Positions 32,769 to 41,563 of a stretch of DNA of 64,000 nucleotides are shown piece by piece. The notes under the pieces are model-generated. The model saw only the letters and a program-made list of their open reading frames with translations, ran no database searches and had not been told where the DNA came from. Location: NCBI RefSeq assembly GCF_029223485.1, contig NZ_JARHTP010000015.1, positions 1-64,000 of the forward strand, in the 5' to 3' direction. The stretch's first letter is position 1, and each line of letters begins with the position of its first letter. A program made the translations under genes and the position numbers. Source of the stretch: Streptomyces coacervatus (GTDB taxonomy: Bacteria > Actinomycetota > Actinomycetes > Streptomycetales > Streptomycetaceae).

Positions 32769-33763
32769 GTCAGTACCACCCGTCGGTCGGCCACCGCGTA
32801 CAGCACGTCCGCGACGGCGTTGGCGAGGACCACGAAGAAGCCGATCACCAGGACCATGCCGACGACGACCGGAAGGTCGACCACATTGACGGCATGGACG
32901 AGTTCCTGGCCGATGCCGGGGAGGCCGAAGAGAGTCTCGGTGAGGACGGCTCCGCCCACCATCGCGCCGAAGTCGTTGGCGTTCAGCGCGATGATCGGCG
33001 CGAGGGCGCCGCGCAGGGCGTGGCGGCCGACGATCGACCGCTCGCCGACGCCATAGGCCCGGAACGTACGGATATGGTCCTCGGCGAGGGTCTCCAGCAT
33101 CGACGCCCGGGTCATCCGGGCAAAGTAGGCCGCCTCACTGAGGGCGAGGGTGAGCCAGGGCAGCAGCAGGTTCCACATCCACTGCTCGGGGTCGTCGGAG
33201 AAGGAGACGTACTCCGGGAAGGGAAGCAGCTCCAACTGCCCGCAGACCACGATCATCAGCACGAGACCGATGACGAACGAGGGCGTGGCGACGCCCGCAA
33301 GGGTCACACCGGTCAGCGCCCGCTCGGTGAACCGGCCGCGCCGCCAGGCGGAGAGCACACCGGTGCCGACGCCCAGCAGGAGCCACAGCACCATCGCGCC
33401 GAACACCAGCGACAGACTGACCGGGAGCTTGGTCAGGATGACCTGCATGACCTGCTGGTCACTCTGGTACGACAGCCCGAGGCAGGGTGCCGAGCAGTGC
33501 TCGACGGACGTGCCGGTCGAGTAGTCCTGGCCGACGAGGATGCCCTGCAGGAAGTGCCAGTAACGCAGATACAGCGGGTCGTCGAGCCTGAGCTGCTGGG
33601 CGACCTGGTGGACCTGTTCCGGTGAGCAGCGCGGACCACAGGTGATCTGGGCGACGTTACCCGGGGTGGCATAGAAGACCACGTAGACGATCACCGAGAT
33701 CGCGAGCAGGGTGACGACCGCGCCCACGGCTCGGCGCAGAGTGAATCCGGCGAAACCGCTCAT
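32765..33763 (-). CDS. ABC transporter permease, DppB/OppB type
   Basis: A 332-residue integral membrane permease. There is one N-terminal membrane segment, a large extracytoplasmic loop (about 32-120, with cysteines in ITCGPRCSPEQ and EHCSAPC), then five more helices. The EAA loop contact to the ATPase is around RHALRGALAPIIAL. Family members form the channel with a DppC partner. It overlaps both neighbours by 4 bp. The four cysteines in the loop could form disulfides outside the cell, which is not general for the family. Confidence 0.92.
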   Translation of the reverse strand: MSGFAGFTLRRAVGAVVTLLAISVIVYVVFYATPGNVAQITCGPRCSPEQVHQVAQQLRLDDPLYLRYWHFLQGILVGQDYSTGTSVEHCSAPCLGLSYQSDQQVMQVILTKLPVSLSLVFGAMVLWLLLGVGTGVLSAWRRGRFTERALTGVTLAGVATPSFVIGLVLMIVVCGQLELLPFPEYVSFSDDPEQWMWNLLLPWLTLALSEAAYFARMTRASMLETLAEDHIRTFRAYGVGERSIVGRHALRGALAPIIALNANDFGAMVGGAVLTETLFGLPGIGQELVHAVNVVDLPVVVGMVLVIGFFVVLANAVADVLYAVADRRVVLT

Positions 33764-34755
33764 GTCTGCGACTCCCTCTTGCGACCGGTGCCGACGCGCA
33801 GGCGGGAGGCCGCGCGCGGGTCGAGGGCGGTGCGGACGCCGTCGCCGAGGACGGTGAGCGCGAGAACGGTCACGAACAGGGCGCCCGCGGGCAGCAGCAG
33901 GTACTGCGGGGCCGCCTGGTACCAGACGTTGGCCGAGGTGAGCATCTGTCCCCAGGACGGGGTGGGCGGCTTTACGCCGACGCCGAGGAAGGACAGGGCC
34001 GCCTCGATGGCGATGTTCGCCGGCACCATGAGCGCGGCATAGGTGATGACGGGTGCGGCCAGGCCGGGCAGCAGCTCCCGGCGGGCGATCCGCCAGGTGT
34101 TCCAGCCGCTGAGCCGGGCGGCGGCGACGTAGTCGAGTTCCTTGAGGGTGAGCGTCTGGGCGCGCGTGATCTTGGCGATGGTGCCCCAGGCGACGAAGCC
34201 GATGATGAGCGCGACCAGTACCGGCCTCGGGAAGCTGCCGGGCACGATGGCCAGCAACGCCAACGCCATGATCATCAGCGGCATGGCGACGATGATGTCG
34301 GCGGCCCGGCTCAACAGTTGATCAACCCATCGGTTGCCGAGCGCGGCCGTGACGCCCACGACGACGCCGAGAAGGACCTGCACCGCGGTCGCCCCCAGTG
34401 CGACCCCCAGCGAGACCCTCGCGCCGTACACGAGCCGCGCAAACAGATCCCGCCCCGTCTGCGGCTCCACGCCCAGCCAGTGATCCCCGCTGATCCCCCC
34501 GAACGACCCGATCGGCACACCCCCGCGCGCGGAGTCGACGAGCGACGGATGGTAGGTGGTCGGGTCCTGGCCCTCGATGGCGGTGAGCAGCGGCGCGGCG
34601 AGCGCGACCAGGACCAGCAGCGCGACGACGGCCGCCGCGACGAGGGCGGCGCGCTGCGTACGCAGCCGCCGCCAGAACTGACGAGCCCCCGAGGCCCCGG
34701 GGACAGGCTCCACGCCCGCCCCGGCGGCCTCGGCGGTGACAAGTGCCTCACTCAC
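33760..34755 (-). CDS. ABC transporter permease, DppC/OppC type
   Basis: A 331-residue partner permease with an N-terminal OppC_N segment (WRRLRTQRAALVAAAVVALL), an extracytoplasmic stretch with the HWLGVEPQTGRDLFAR family signature, and an EAA loop (ARRELLPGLAAPVITY). GTG at 34753-34755 is chosen; the longer frame adds Ser/Arg-rich residues. Its start is 4 bp after the binding-protein stop and its end overlaps the DppB-type gene, so all four genes are one operon. Confidence 0.92.
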   Translation of the reverse strand: MSEALVTAEAAGAGVEPVPGASGARQFWRRLRTQRAALVAAAVVALLVLVALAAPLLTAIEGQDPTTYHPSLVDSARGGVPIGSFGGISGDHWLGVEPQTGRDLFARLVYGARVSLGVALGATAVQVLLGVVVGVTAALGNRWVDQLLSRAADIIVAMPLMIMALALLAIVPGSFPRPVLVALIIGFVAWGTIAKITRAQTLTLKELDYVAAARLSGWNTWRIARRELLPGLAAPVITYAALMVPANIAIEAALSFLGVGVKPPTPSWGQMLTSANVWYQAAPQYLLLPAGALFVTVLALTVLGDGVRTALDPRAASRLRVGTGRKRESQT

Positions 34756-34759
34756 GGCG

Positions 34760-36478
34760 CTACTTGACCGCGACCTGCGAGATGTCCAGCACACCGGTCC
34801 AGTCGCTGATCACGACGTTCCTGATGTCCTTGCCGACCAGTCGCTTGTAGACGGGGTGGAACAGCGGCACGGTCAGCGCCTGCTCACCGATCTTCTTGTC
34901 CAGTGCACCCCACCTCTTGGCGGCAGCGTCAAGATCGGTCAACTTGTTGATCGCGTCAATCTCGGCATTGACCGACTTGTCATTGAGCAGGCCCGTGTTG
35001 AAGTTCGCGCCGTCCTTGACGATCTGGCGGCCGTCGAAGATCGGGGCGAGGAAGGGACCGCCGGAGGGCCAGTCGGCACCCCAGTGGGCGAGGAAGAAGC
35101 CAGGCTCGGTCTTCACGCTGTGGACGGTGTCGGAGTAGTCGTTGTCCTCCAGACCCTGCAGCTTGACCGTGATGCCGGCCTTCTTGAGCGCGTCCTGGAC
35201 GGCGGTCGCGATCTCCGGGCTGGTTTCGAAGTTCTTGGCGTTGGAATGGGTCAGCGTGACGGTGAGCCCGTTCGGGTAACCGGCCTCCTTCAGCAGCTCC
35301 TTGGCCTTCGCCGCGTTGCCCGTCCTGCCCGCCGGGAACAGGTCGTACGGCGTGTAGCCGAAGGACTTCTGGTTCGGCAGGTAGGTGGTGGCGGCCTCGG
35401 CGAGCGCGGATCCGCCCGCGGCATTGATCACGGACGACCGGTCGATGGCGTACGAGATCGCCTGGCGCACCTTGACGTTGTTGAACGGCTTGACGGTCGG
35501 GTTGAACGCTATGTAGTTCGTGTAGCCGAAGTGGCCGGTACCGACGCGAGAGGCAAGTTCCTTGTCGCCCGTCACCTTGGCGAGCTCGGCCGGACCGAGG
35601 TTGGTGTCCACCGTGACGGAGGTCGCGTCCGCACCCTGAGACGCGGACAGCCGCTGGTTGATCACGGACGAGTCCAGGCCCGACTTCACGTCGACCTTGT
35701 CCGGATAGGCCTTGCGCTCGGCGTCGGTCGCGGTCGACCAGTACGTGTTGCGCTCGAGGACGATGTGCTCGCCGTTGTTCTCGTTCTTCACGACCTTGTA
35801 CGGGCCGGACGAGACCGGGTGCTCCGCGTACCTCGTACCCGTGTCCTTGCCCTTCGGGACGGGCGTGAACTGCGTCTGCGTGGCCAGGTACGGGAACTCG
35901 CCCTCGGGCTTGTTCAGATGGAAGACGATGATCCGGGCGTCCGGCGTCTCGATCGCCGACAGGCCCTTCTTGTCCTTGTACGGCCCCTGGTAGTCGGCCG
36001 CGCCGACCAGCCAGTCCCTCAAGTAGGGGGCGCCGCCGGACAGTTCGGGTGCAAAGGAGCGCTCGATGCCGTACTTGATGTCGGCGGACGTGATCGCCGT
36101 GCCGTCCTCGTACTTGAGGCCCTTCTTCAGGGTGTACGTCCACACGGTCGCGTCCTTGTTGGGGCGCCCGGTGTCGGTGGCGAGGTCGGGGACGACCTTG
36201 GCGCCGGCCGCGCCGTTCTCGCGGTTGCGGGTGGTGAGTGTACGGAAGACCAGGGACGGGACGTTGCCGCCGCCGGAGGTGTACAGGCGGGCCGGGTCGA
36301 AGTTCTCCGTAGGGCCGGCGTTCAGCACCGTCAGGGTGCCGCCCTTGTGCGGCGTGGAGTCGCCACCGGAGCCCTTGGCATCGTTGTCCTTCGGCCCGCA
36401 GGCGGCGGCGCCCGCCGCCAGTACCAGGCCTACGGATGCAGCGGCCACGCGGCGCGCTCTGACGGACGGTTGACGCAT
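34760..36478 (-). CDS. peptide-binding lipoprotein of the ABC transporter (SBP_bac_5)
   Basis: A 572-residue extracytoplasmic solute-binding protein. A signal peptide is followed by a lipobox (AAAC, Cys27) and a Gly/Asp-rich linker. The family fold shows in LYTSGGGNVPSLVF, YTLKKGLKYEDGTAITSADIKYGIERSF and VRQAISYAIDR. It captures the substrate (peptide, or possibly a metal or sugar-peptide) and delivers it to the permeases encoded next. It is the first gene of the operon, expressed from the promoter/inverted repeat at 36716-36756 with a leader of about 240 nt. Confidence 0.92.
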   Translation of the reverse strand: MRQPSVRARRVAAASVGLVLAAGAAACGPKDNDAKGSGGDSTPHKGGTLTVLNAGPTENFDPARLYTSGGGNVPSLVFRTLTTRNRENGAAGAKVVPDLATDTGRPNKDATVWTYTLKKGLKYEDGTAITSADIKYGIERSFAPELSGGAPYLRDWLVGAADYQGPYKDKKGLSAIETPDARIIVFHLNKPEGEFPYLATQTQFTPVPKGKDTGTRYAEHPVSSGPYKVVKNENNGEHIVLERNTYWSTATDAERKAYPDKVDVKSGLDSSVINQRLSASQGADATSVTVDTNLGPAELAKVTGDKELASRVGTGHFGYTNYIAFNPTVKPFNNVKVRQAISYAIDRSSVINAAGGSALAEAATTYLPNQKSFGYTPYDLFPAGRTGNAAKAKELLKEAGYPNGLTVTLTHSNAKNFETSPEIATAVQDALKKAGITVKLQGLEDNDYSDTVHSVKTEPGFFLAHWGADWPSGGPFLAPIFDGRQIVKDGANFNTGLLNDKSVNAEIDAINKLTDLDAAAKRWGALDKKIGEQALTVPLFHPVYKRLVGKDIRNVVISDWTGVLDISQVAVK

Positions 36479-36776
36479 CGGAATGACGACCTCTCGAATA
36501 CTGAGACAGATGGACGAGGAGTGAGACGAAAGTGAACAGACCTCTGCCCGGGCGTCAGGTCGTCGAAAACCGTGACCGAGTCACGGAAGGGAAGAAGATC
36601 GCGACGCGAACGCCTGAGGGCGAGCAGTCAGCGACAGTGGATGTCGGCCACGCAGAGCGGCGTCACGCCGATGAGCGCCAGCTCTATGGCGGCGCATGCG
36701 ATGGCGTGGGGGGTCGACATGCCCAGAAATATGTATGAACTTTCTGGGCATGTCAATGTGACGCCTGTGGCGCCTG
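36479..36776 (-). promoter_or_regulatory. transporter operon leader region
   Basis: About 300 bp between the metalloprotease-like gene stop and the binding-protein start. It contains the promoter/operator (36716-36756) and a 7-bp hairpin (CCGTGAC/GTCACGG, 36570-36586). Short frames exist but none is convincing. Confidence 0.6.
36716..36756 (-). promoter_or_regulatory. promoter embedded in a perfect inverted repeat (operator)
   Basis: On the minus strand TTGACA (36756-36751), a 17-bp spacer and CATATT (36733-36728) form a strong housekeeping promoter. A perfect 14-bp inverted repeat (36716-36729 and 36741-36754, arms GACATGCCCAGAAA, 11-bp spacer) covers the -35, the -10 and the start region. 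A dimeric repressor bound here would block RNA polymerase. No regulator gene adjoins. Confidence 0.75.
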
Positions 36777-38384
36777 TCAACTCCCGGGATATGGCCAGGG
36801 GTTGGGCAGACAGTGGATCCCGTCGTGGTCGAGGAACTTGGTCTGCTGCTGCATGACCGGCGCGAGCTGGCCGTTCTTGCTGCAGGTGACATGGCTGTAG
36901 CCGAGCCGGTGGCCGACCTCGTGGTTGATCAGCATCTGCCGGTAGGCGTGAATTTGATCACCGTATGTCTTCGACCCCTGCGCCCACCTGTACGCGTTGA
37001 TCATCACGCGCTCGGTGGAGGCCGAGTCGCAGGAGACGTTGTCCTCGGTGGTGTCGAGACCGGACTTGGCGCACCATTTCGCCGTGGTGCCGGGGCTGGC
37101 GAGCGTGATCACGAAGTCGGGCCTGCCGGTGTAGATGCGCTCGAAGGTGCGGGCGCCGCTGTGGGCCCAGCTCCGGTCGTCGTTGAGCGTCTTCTGCACG
37201 GCCTGGGCGAAGAGTTCACCGTCGAGCCCGAGTCCCTGCTCCACGTCCACGCGGTAGGTGTACTTCCGTCCCGTGCCCGGCGCCTTGTCGAACCCGGAGA
37301 CCGCGTCGAACTTCCCCGACCCCTTGAGCGTGGCGCTGAGCGGGTACTTCTCCCCCATCGCCTGCGCATACGTCAGTGTCGCCACGCTCGGCGACGAGGA
37401 CGGCGACGGCCCCGAGTCCCGGGCGTCCCGCGCCTGGTCGGTGGCCGACTGCGTCCCCACGTCGGCGTCGTCGCGCCCGTTCGCGACCTGGCCGGCGACG
37501 ATGACGGCCAGCACCGTGGTGACGGCGGCAGCCGCGATACCGGTGAACGTCCGCCCCTTGCTGCCCCTGACCTGCGCGGGCACACCGGTCGGCGGCGCGT
37601 CGTCGTCGGTCTCGGAGGGGACGCCGACACCGGTGCGGGGATCCCAGTCGGTGACCGAGGCATACGGCTCCGAGGCGTGCGCGGGGACGCCGGTACGGGG
37701 CGCGAAGACGTCGTCGTCCTCGCCGAAGGCGTCGAGGTAGTCCTGCCGCGGCGCTCCGGAGGGCGCCTGCCGCTGCCGCGGAATGGCAACCCCGGGCCCT
37801 GCACCACCCGGTGCCCTCAACTCACCCCATCCGCCCCCGGCTTCGTGCTGCTCGGGGTGACCACTGCGGACCTGGGGGGTGCCGCATGCGGGGGTGCCGT
37901 CGGCGAGACGGGGAACACCGTGCGCAGGCGTACCGTCCGCAAACCGCGGCACCCCATGAGCAGGAGTGCCGTCAGCAAAACGCGGCACACCACGCGCCGG
38001 CGTCCCATCAGGCAGCCGCGGCACCCCATGAGCAGGCGTGCCGTCAGGGAATCGCGGCACCCCGCGCGCGGGCGTACCGTCCGCCGTCCTCGGCGCCCCG
38101 TACACCGGAGCCCCCTGCTGCCCGGCCGACGGCCCAGGCACCCGGCGGCCACCCGCGCCGCCCGGCCCCGCACCCGGCCAACCGCTCTGCGCCGGCCCGG
38201 CGCCGCGGACACCCCCGGCACTCCCGGATCCGCGACCGCCCCCGGCTCCCGCAGCGCCCGCAGTGCCCCCGGCGCTCCCAGCTCCTGCAGGTCCCCCCGC
38301 TCCCCTCGCTCCCCGCTCCGCACCTACGTCCCCGGCGTCACCCTTCGCGGCGGCAGCGCCCCCGCGGCGGCTGTGGCGTCCCAC
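36777..38384 (-). CDS. DUF3152 membrane-anchored metalloprotease-like protein
   Basis: 535 residues. A long cytoplasmic, Gly/Ala/Pro-rich N-terminus (1-275) contains 5.6 copies of a 12-residue repeat (DGTPARGVPRF) at about 101-168. A single membrane anchor (280-300) and an extracytoplasmic DUF3152 domain follow. The zinc-peptidase signature HEVGHRLGYSH (HExxHxxGxxH) is at 488-498, with a later methionine (APVMQQQ) like a Met-turn. Six or so cysteines could stabilise the fold. The homologue sits beside moeZ in mycobacteria (Rv3207c); here it is separated by transporter and polysaccharide genes. A hydrolase gene lies 9 bp upstream, probably cotranscribed. Confidence 0.85.
   Translation of the reverse strand: MGRHSRRGGAAAAKGDAGDVGAERGARGAGGPAGAGSAGGTAGAAGAGGGRGSGSAGGVRGAGPAQSGWPGAGPGGAGGRRVPGPSAGQQGAPVYGAPRTADGTPARGVPRFPDGTPAHGVPRLPDGTPARGVPRFADGTPAHGVPRFADGTPAHGVPRLADGTPACGTPQVRSGHPEQHEAGGGWGELRAPGGAGPGVAIPRQRQAPSGAPRQDYLDAFGEDDDVFAPRTGVPAHASEPYASVTDWDPRTGVGVPSETDDDAPPTGVPAQVRGSKGRTFTGIAAAAVTTVLAVIVAGQVANGRDDADVGTQSATDQARDARDSGPSPSSSPSVATLTYAQAMGEKYPLSATLKGSGKFDAVSGFDKAPGTGRKYTYRVDVEQGLGLDGELFAQAVQKTLNDDRSWAHSGARTFERIYTGRPDFVITLASPGTTAKWCAKSGLDTTEDNVSCDSASTERVMINAYRWAQGSKTYGDQIHAYRQMLINHEVGHRLGYSHVTCSKNGQLAPVMQQQTKFLDHDGIHCLPNPWPYPGS
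37881..38084 (-). repeat. 36-bp coding minisatellite (12-residue repeat)
   Basis: Five to six tandem 36-bp units encode variants of [AP]DGTPA[RH]GVPR[FL] in the cytoplasmic tail of the DUF3152 protein. Confidence 0.9.
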
Positions 38385-38392
38385 GTCGGCTC

Positions 38393-39460
38393 TCAGCTCC
38401 CCGCGCTCTCGGTGGCGGCCTCGCCGTCGTCGACGGCCGTGCCACCTCCGTCAGGGGAAGCCGCGCCTTCGAGGGCCGGCTCCGCGGCAGGGAAACCGTC
38501 GGCCAACTCGCCCTTCTCCCCGAGGAGTTCGCCGAAGGCCCGGGCCACCGTCTCCGGGTACTCCATCATCGCCACGTGCCCCGCCTCCGGCAGGGTGATC
38601 AGGCGGGAGTCGCGGAAGGCGCGGGCCGCCCGCTGGGCCATGCGGAAGCCGACGAGCTGGTCGCGGCCGCCGTAGACGAGCAGGGTCGGGGCGAGGACGC
38701 GCTCGGCCTGGCGCCACAGGCCGTGCTGACCGCCCAAGGTGTAGGCGTTCACCACGCCGCGTGCGGAGCGCGTCAACGCGTCCCAGAAGTACGGCAGTTG
38801 GAGGCGCCGCTCCATCTCCTCGACCGCATTGCGGAAACCTTCCGGTGTGACCCGCCCGGGGTCGCCGTAGCAGAGCGCCATGACCCCGCGGACCCGCTCC
38901 TCCGCAGACCACTCCTTGGTGAACCGGGTGAAGAGTCCGGCGACCCCGGGCAGCGCCAGCAGCGCCGTGGGGACCGCGGTCCGCTGGACGCGGATCTCCG
39001 GCAGCGCCGGTGACACCAGCGTGAGCGTCCGTACGAGGTCGGGCCGCAGCGCCGCGACGCGCGTGGCGACGGAGCCGCCGAGCGAGTTGCCGAAGAGGTG
39101 CACAGGCCCGCGTCCGGCCGAGTCGAGAAAACGAATGACCGCGCGCGCGTGCCCGGTCACCGAGTAGTCGCCGTCGTCCGGCGGCGGCGAGTCGCCGAAG
39201 CCCGGCAGATCGACGGCCTCACCGTCGACGAAGCCCTCCAGCTGCTGCATCAGCGCAGACCAGTTCTGCGAGGAACCGCCGAGCCCATGGACGTACAGCG
39301 CGGGCGGCAGTCCCTCACGGGCGGGTGGTCTCGACCGCACCGCCAGTGTGATCCCCGGCAGCCCGACCGACCTGAGCCGCTCACCGTCCGCGATCCTGAC
39401 GGGCGCCACCTTCGGGAGCGCATTGGTCGCCGGCACGGAGGGCAGCTCGGTCGAAGACAT
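38393..39460 (-). CDS. alpha/beta-fold hydrolase
   Basis: A 355-residue cytoplasmic alpha/beta-hydrolase. The oxyanion HGLGGSS is near 58, nucleophile elbow GNSLGGS near 121, acid in VYGGRDQLV and histidine in EAGHVAMME. A 40-residue acidic Ser/Glu/Ala tail follows the domain. Substrate unknown; family members hydrolyse esters, lactones or epoxides. It starts the operon with the DUF3152 gene and diverges from the acidic small protein at 39625. Confidence 0.85.
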   Translation of the reverse strand: MSSTELPSVPATNALPKVAPVRIADGERLRSVGLPGITLAVRSRPPAREGLPPALYVHGLGGSSQNWSALMQQLEGFVDGEAVDLPGFGDSPPPDDGDYSVTGHARAVIRFLDSAGRGPVHLFGNSLGGSVATRVAALRPDLVRTLTLVSPALPEIRVQRTAVPTALLALPGVAGLFTRFTKEWSAEERVRGVMALCYGDPGRVTPEGFRNAVEEMERRLQLPYFWDALTRSARGVVNAYTLGGQHGLWRQAERVLAPTLLVYGGRDQLVGFRMAQRAARAFRDSRLITLPEAGHVAMMEYPETVARAFGELLGEKGELADGFPAAEPALEGAASPDGGGTAVDDGEAATESAGS

Positions 39461-39624
39461 GCGCCAATGTTACGAGACGATCACGCAGTGGCTCATGTGT
39501 TCGCCGTCACAGATTGCATGCACACCGCATAGCGTCCGGATCGGGTGTCTCCTAGGCTCGTACAGAGGGCACCCGCTGTGGCCCCTGCTTCTTCCAGGGA
39601 CATTCGTAGGAAGGGAGCCCAACC

Positions 39625-39849
39625 ATGGCCGTAGACCCCACCGATCCGGAGACGTTCGAGAACGAGGACACCCGGGAAGCCCAGGAGGTCGACGTCGAGG
39701 CCCCGGAGAACGATGCCGCGGAACAGTACGCGCACCCCGTACCGGACCGCGACGACCCTCTTGAGGACGTGGACCCGGCCCGCGCGAACGAGGCCGACCT
39801 CGTCGAACAGCACCGCGTCGTCTCCATCGACGAGGACGACTACCGCTGA
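39625..39849 (+). CDS. small acidic conserved protein
   Basis: A 74-residue, very acidic protein (Asp/Glu about one third) without hydrophobic core or cysteines, so probably disordered. GGAAGGGAG lies 7 nt before ATG. It is of a type conserved in Streptomyces, with unknown function. It sits between the divergent hydrolase and the TetR gene. Confidence 0.75.
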   Translation: MAVDPTDPETFENEDTREAQEVDVEAPENDAAEQYAHPVPDRDDPLEDVDPARANEADLVEQHRVVSIDEDDYR

Positions 39850-40054
39850 CGGCGGATGCGGGGGCGCCGGAGGGTGCGGCTGAGCTGGAACGAGGCGACC
39901 TGCTGCCCGCTTCAAACCGTTTTGAAACCCTCTGAACGGCTTTCGCCGCCGTCCGGTCCGTGAAATTCTGCGCTCGCACCGCGCACACCGGGGTTACCGA
40001 AAAGTACGATGGCGGCGCGGCGCACACCGCATGTGGACGATATTGGGAGGCGGC

Positions 40055-40699
40055 GTGACAGCCATCGAGCAGACAGAGGCGGCGCGCCCGCGGGGCACCC
40101 GCCTGCCGCGCCGTGCCCGACGGAACCAGTTGCTGGGCGCCGCGCAGGAAGTCTTTGTGGCGCAGGGGTACCACGCGGCCGCGATGGACGACATCGCCGA
40201 GCGCGCCGGGGTCAGCAAGCCGGTGCTCTACCAGCACTTCCCGGGCAAGCTCGACCTCTACCTCGCGCTGCTGGACCAGCACTGCGAGTCGCTGATCGGG
40301 GCGGTACGCGGAGCGCTCGCGTCGACAACCGACAACAAGCAGCGCGTGCGGGCGACGATGGACGCCTATTTCGCGTACGTCGAGGACGACGGCGGCGCCT
40401 TCCGTCTGGTCTTCGAGTCCGACCTGACGAACGAGCCCGCGGTGCGTGAGCGTGTCGACAAGGTCACGACCGAGTGCGCGGAGGCGATCTGCGAGGTCAT
40501 CGCCGAGGACACCGGCCTCTCGCGCGCGGAGTCGATGCTGCTGGCGTCCGGTCTCGGCGGCCTCGCCCAGGTGGTGGCCCGCTCCTGGCTGCACAGCGAC
40601 CGCAGTGTGCCGCGCGACCAGGCGGTGCAGTTGCTGACCTCGCTCGCCTGGCGCGGTATCGCGGGCTTCCCGCTGCACGGCACCGACCAGCACCACTGA
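40055..40699 (+). CDS. TetR-family transcriptional regulator
   Basis: 214 residues with the TetR N-terminal helix-turn-helix (RRNQLLGAAQEVFVAQGYHAAAMDDIAERAGVSK region, recognition helix KPVLYQHF) and a C-terminal ligand-binding/dimerisation domain. GTG at 40055-40057 is chosen for the GGGAGG ribosome site 5 nt upstream. The mycobacterial counterpart (Rv3208) occupies the same position before the DUF3107 gene. Ligand and targets unknown. Confidence 0.92.
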   Translation: MTAIEQTEAARPRGTRLPRRARRNQLLGAAQEVFVAQGYHAAAMDDIAERAGVSKPVLYQHFPGKLDLYLALLDQHCESLIGAVRGALASTTDNKQRVRATMDAYFAYVEDDGGAFRLVFESDLTNEPAVRERVDKVTTECAEAICEVIAEDTGLSRAESMLLASGLGGLAQVVARSWLHSDRSVPRDQAVQLLTSLAWRGIAGFPLHGTDQHH

Positions 40700-40851
40700 C
40701 GCGCACGCGTGCGTGCAGGTCGTTTGTTCCCGTCGGCTGTTCGCTCCTGGCGTGCAGGCGCGGAGCGTGTACGTCCCCTCACCGGGCTAATGTGTGCTGG
40801 GTACGGCGCGTATAGGTCGCGCACATCACTGACCGTCGGAGGGACATAGCC

Positions 40852-41079
40852 GTGGAGGTCAAGATCGGCGTGCAGCACGCGCCCCGCGAGATCGTTCTGG
40901 AGAGCGGTCAGAGTGCCGAGGAGGTCGAGCGGATCGTGGCCGACGCCCTGGCGGGCAAGTCGCAGCTGCTTTCCCTCGTGGACGAGCACGGCCGCAAGGT
41001 CCTCGTCCCGGCAGAGCGCCTCGCCTATGTCGAGCTCGGCGAGCCGGCCCCGCGCAAGGTGGGCTTCGGAGCGCTGTAG
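40852..41079 (+). CDS. DUF3107 protein
   Basis: A 75-residue small alpha/beta protein (MEVKIGVQHAPREIVLES start, KSQLLSLVDEHGRKVLVP core), full length for DUF3107. The family is widespread in actinobacteria next to this TetR gene; its function is unknown. GGAGGG lies before the GTG, and a strong hairpin terminator follows at once. Confidence 0.9.
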   Translation: MEVKIGVQHAPREIVLESGQSAEEVERIVADALAGKSQLLSLVDEHGRKVLVPAERLAYVELGEPAPRKVGFGAL

Positions 41080-41090
41080 GCACACATCAC

Positions 41091-41129
41091 GTGAGGGGCC
41101 CGGCGACCATCGGTCGCCGGGCCCCTCAC
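41091..41129 (+). terminator. terminator after the DUF3107 gene
   Basis: A 17-bp perfect stem (GTGAGGGGCCCGGCGAC and its complement) with a 5-nt loop, followed by TTTC and, further on, a run of seven T. Confidence 0.85.
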
Positions 41130-41260
41130 GTTTCACCCCAAGATTTTTTTTCTCCACATCTGGAGCACAAGTCACGCACAGGGGAGGATTGTATTCCGCA
41201 GGTCACGGGTATGACGGGCTACGACCGTGATGGGCAGTGTGGCCGTGTGGGAGGGACCTC

Positions 41261-41533
41261 ATGATGTTGTTCGAAGCGCTCGGCTCCGCACTCCTCGGTC
41301 TCTTGCTGGCATGGGCGGCGATCCGCCGCCTGTCCAACCGTCTGCCCACCCGTTCCCTGGTGCTCGCGACCGGTGTCGCCGGAGCCCTCTTCGGCGCCTT
41401 TGTGACGCACAGCGCGCTGGACCCCGGCAACATCGTGTTCATCCTGATCGGCGCGGCGATCGTCTCCGCGGCCTCGCTGTCGCTGCTGGTGCGCCCGGCC
41501 GGGAGACTCCGCCGGCGATCAGCGCCGGCGTAG
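41261..41533 (+). CDS. small membrane protein
   Basis: 90 residues, three hydrophobic segments (about 3-22, 33-50, 57-78) and a basic C-terminus (RLRRRSAPA). GGGAGGG lies 5 nt before the first ATG of MMLFEAL. No family recognised. It converges with the MiaE-like gene. Confidence 0.65.
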   Translation: MMLFEALGSALLGLLLAWAAIRRLSNRLPTRSLVLATGVAGALFGAFVTHSALDPGNIVFILIGAAIVSAASLSLLVRPAGRLRRRSAPA

Positions 41534-41563
41534 CCCCGACCGGGACGACCAGGGAGGCGAGAG

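Noticed and set aside
36581..36892. RRHIDMPRKF stretch resembling the actinobacterial cysteine-attenuation leader peptide (RRHVDL)
   Set aside because: There is no suitable start or C-terminal cysteine run, and it lies across the promoter/inverted repeat rather than downstream of it.
37881..38084. Regularly spaced repeats at the DUF3152 gene looked CRISPR-like
   Set aside because: Units are contiguous, in frame and protein-coding with no unique spacers.
40009..40449. Alternative plus-strand frame overlapping the TetR gene
   Set aside because: It is an out-of-frame reading of the TetR gene, with Arg-rich composition.
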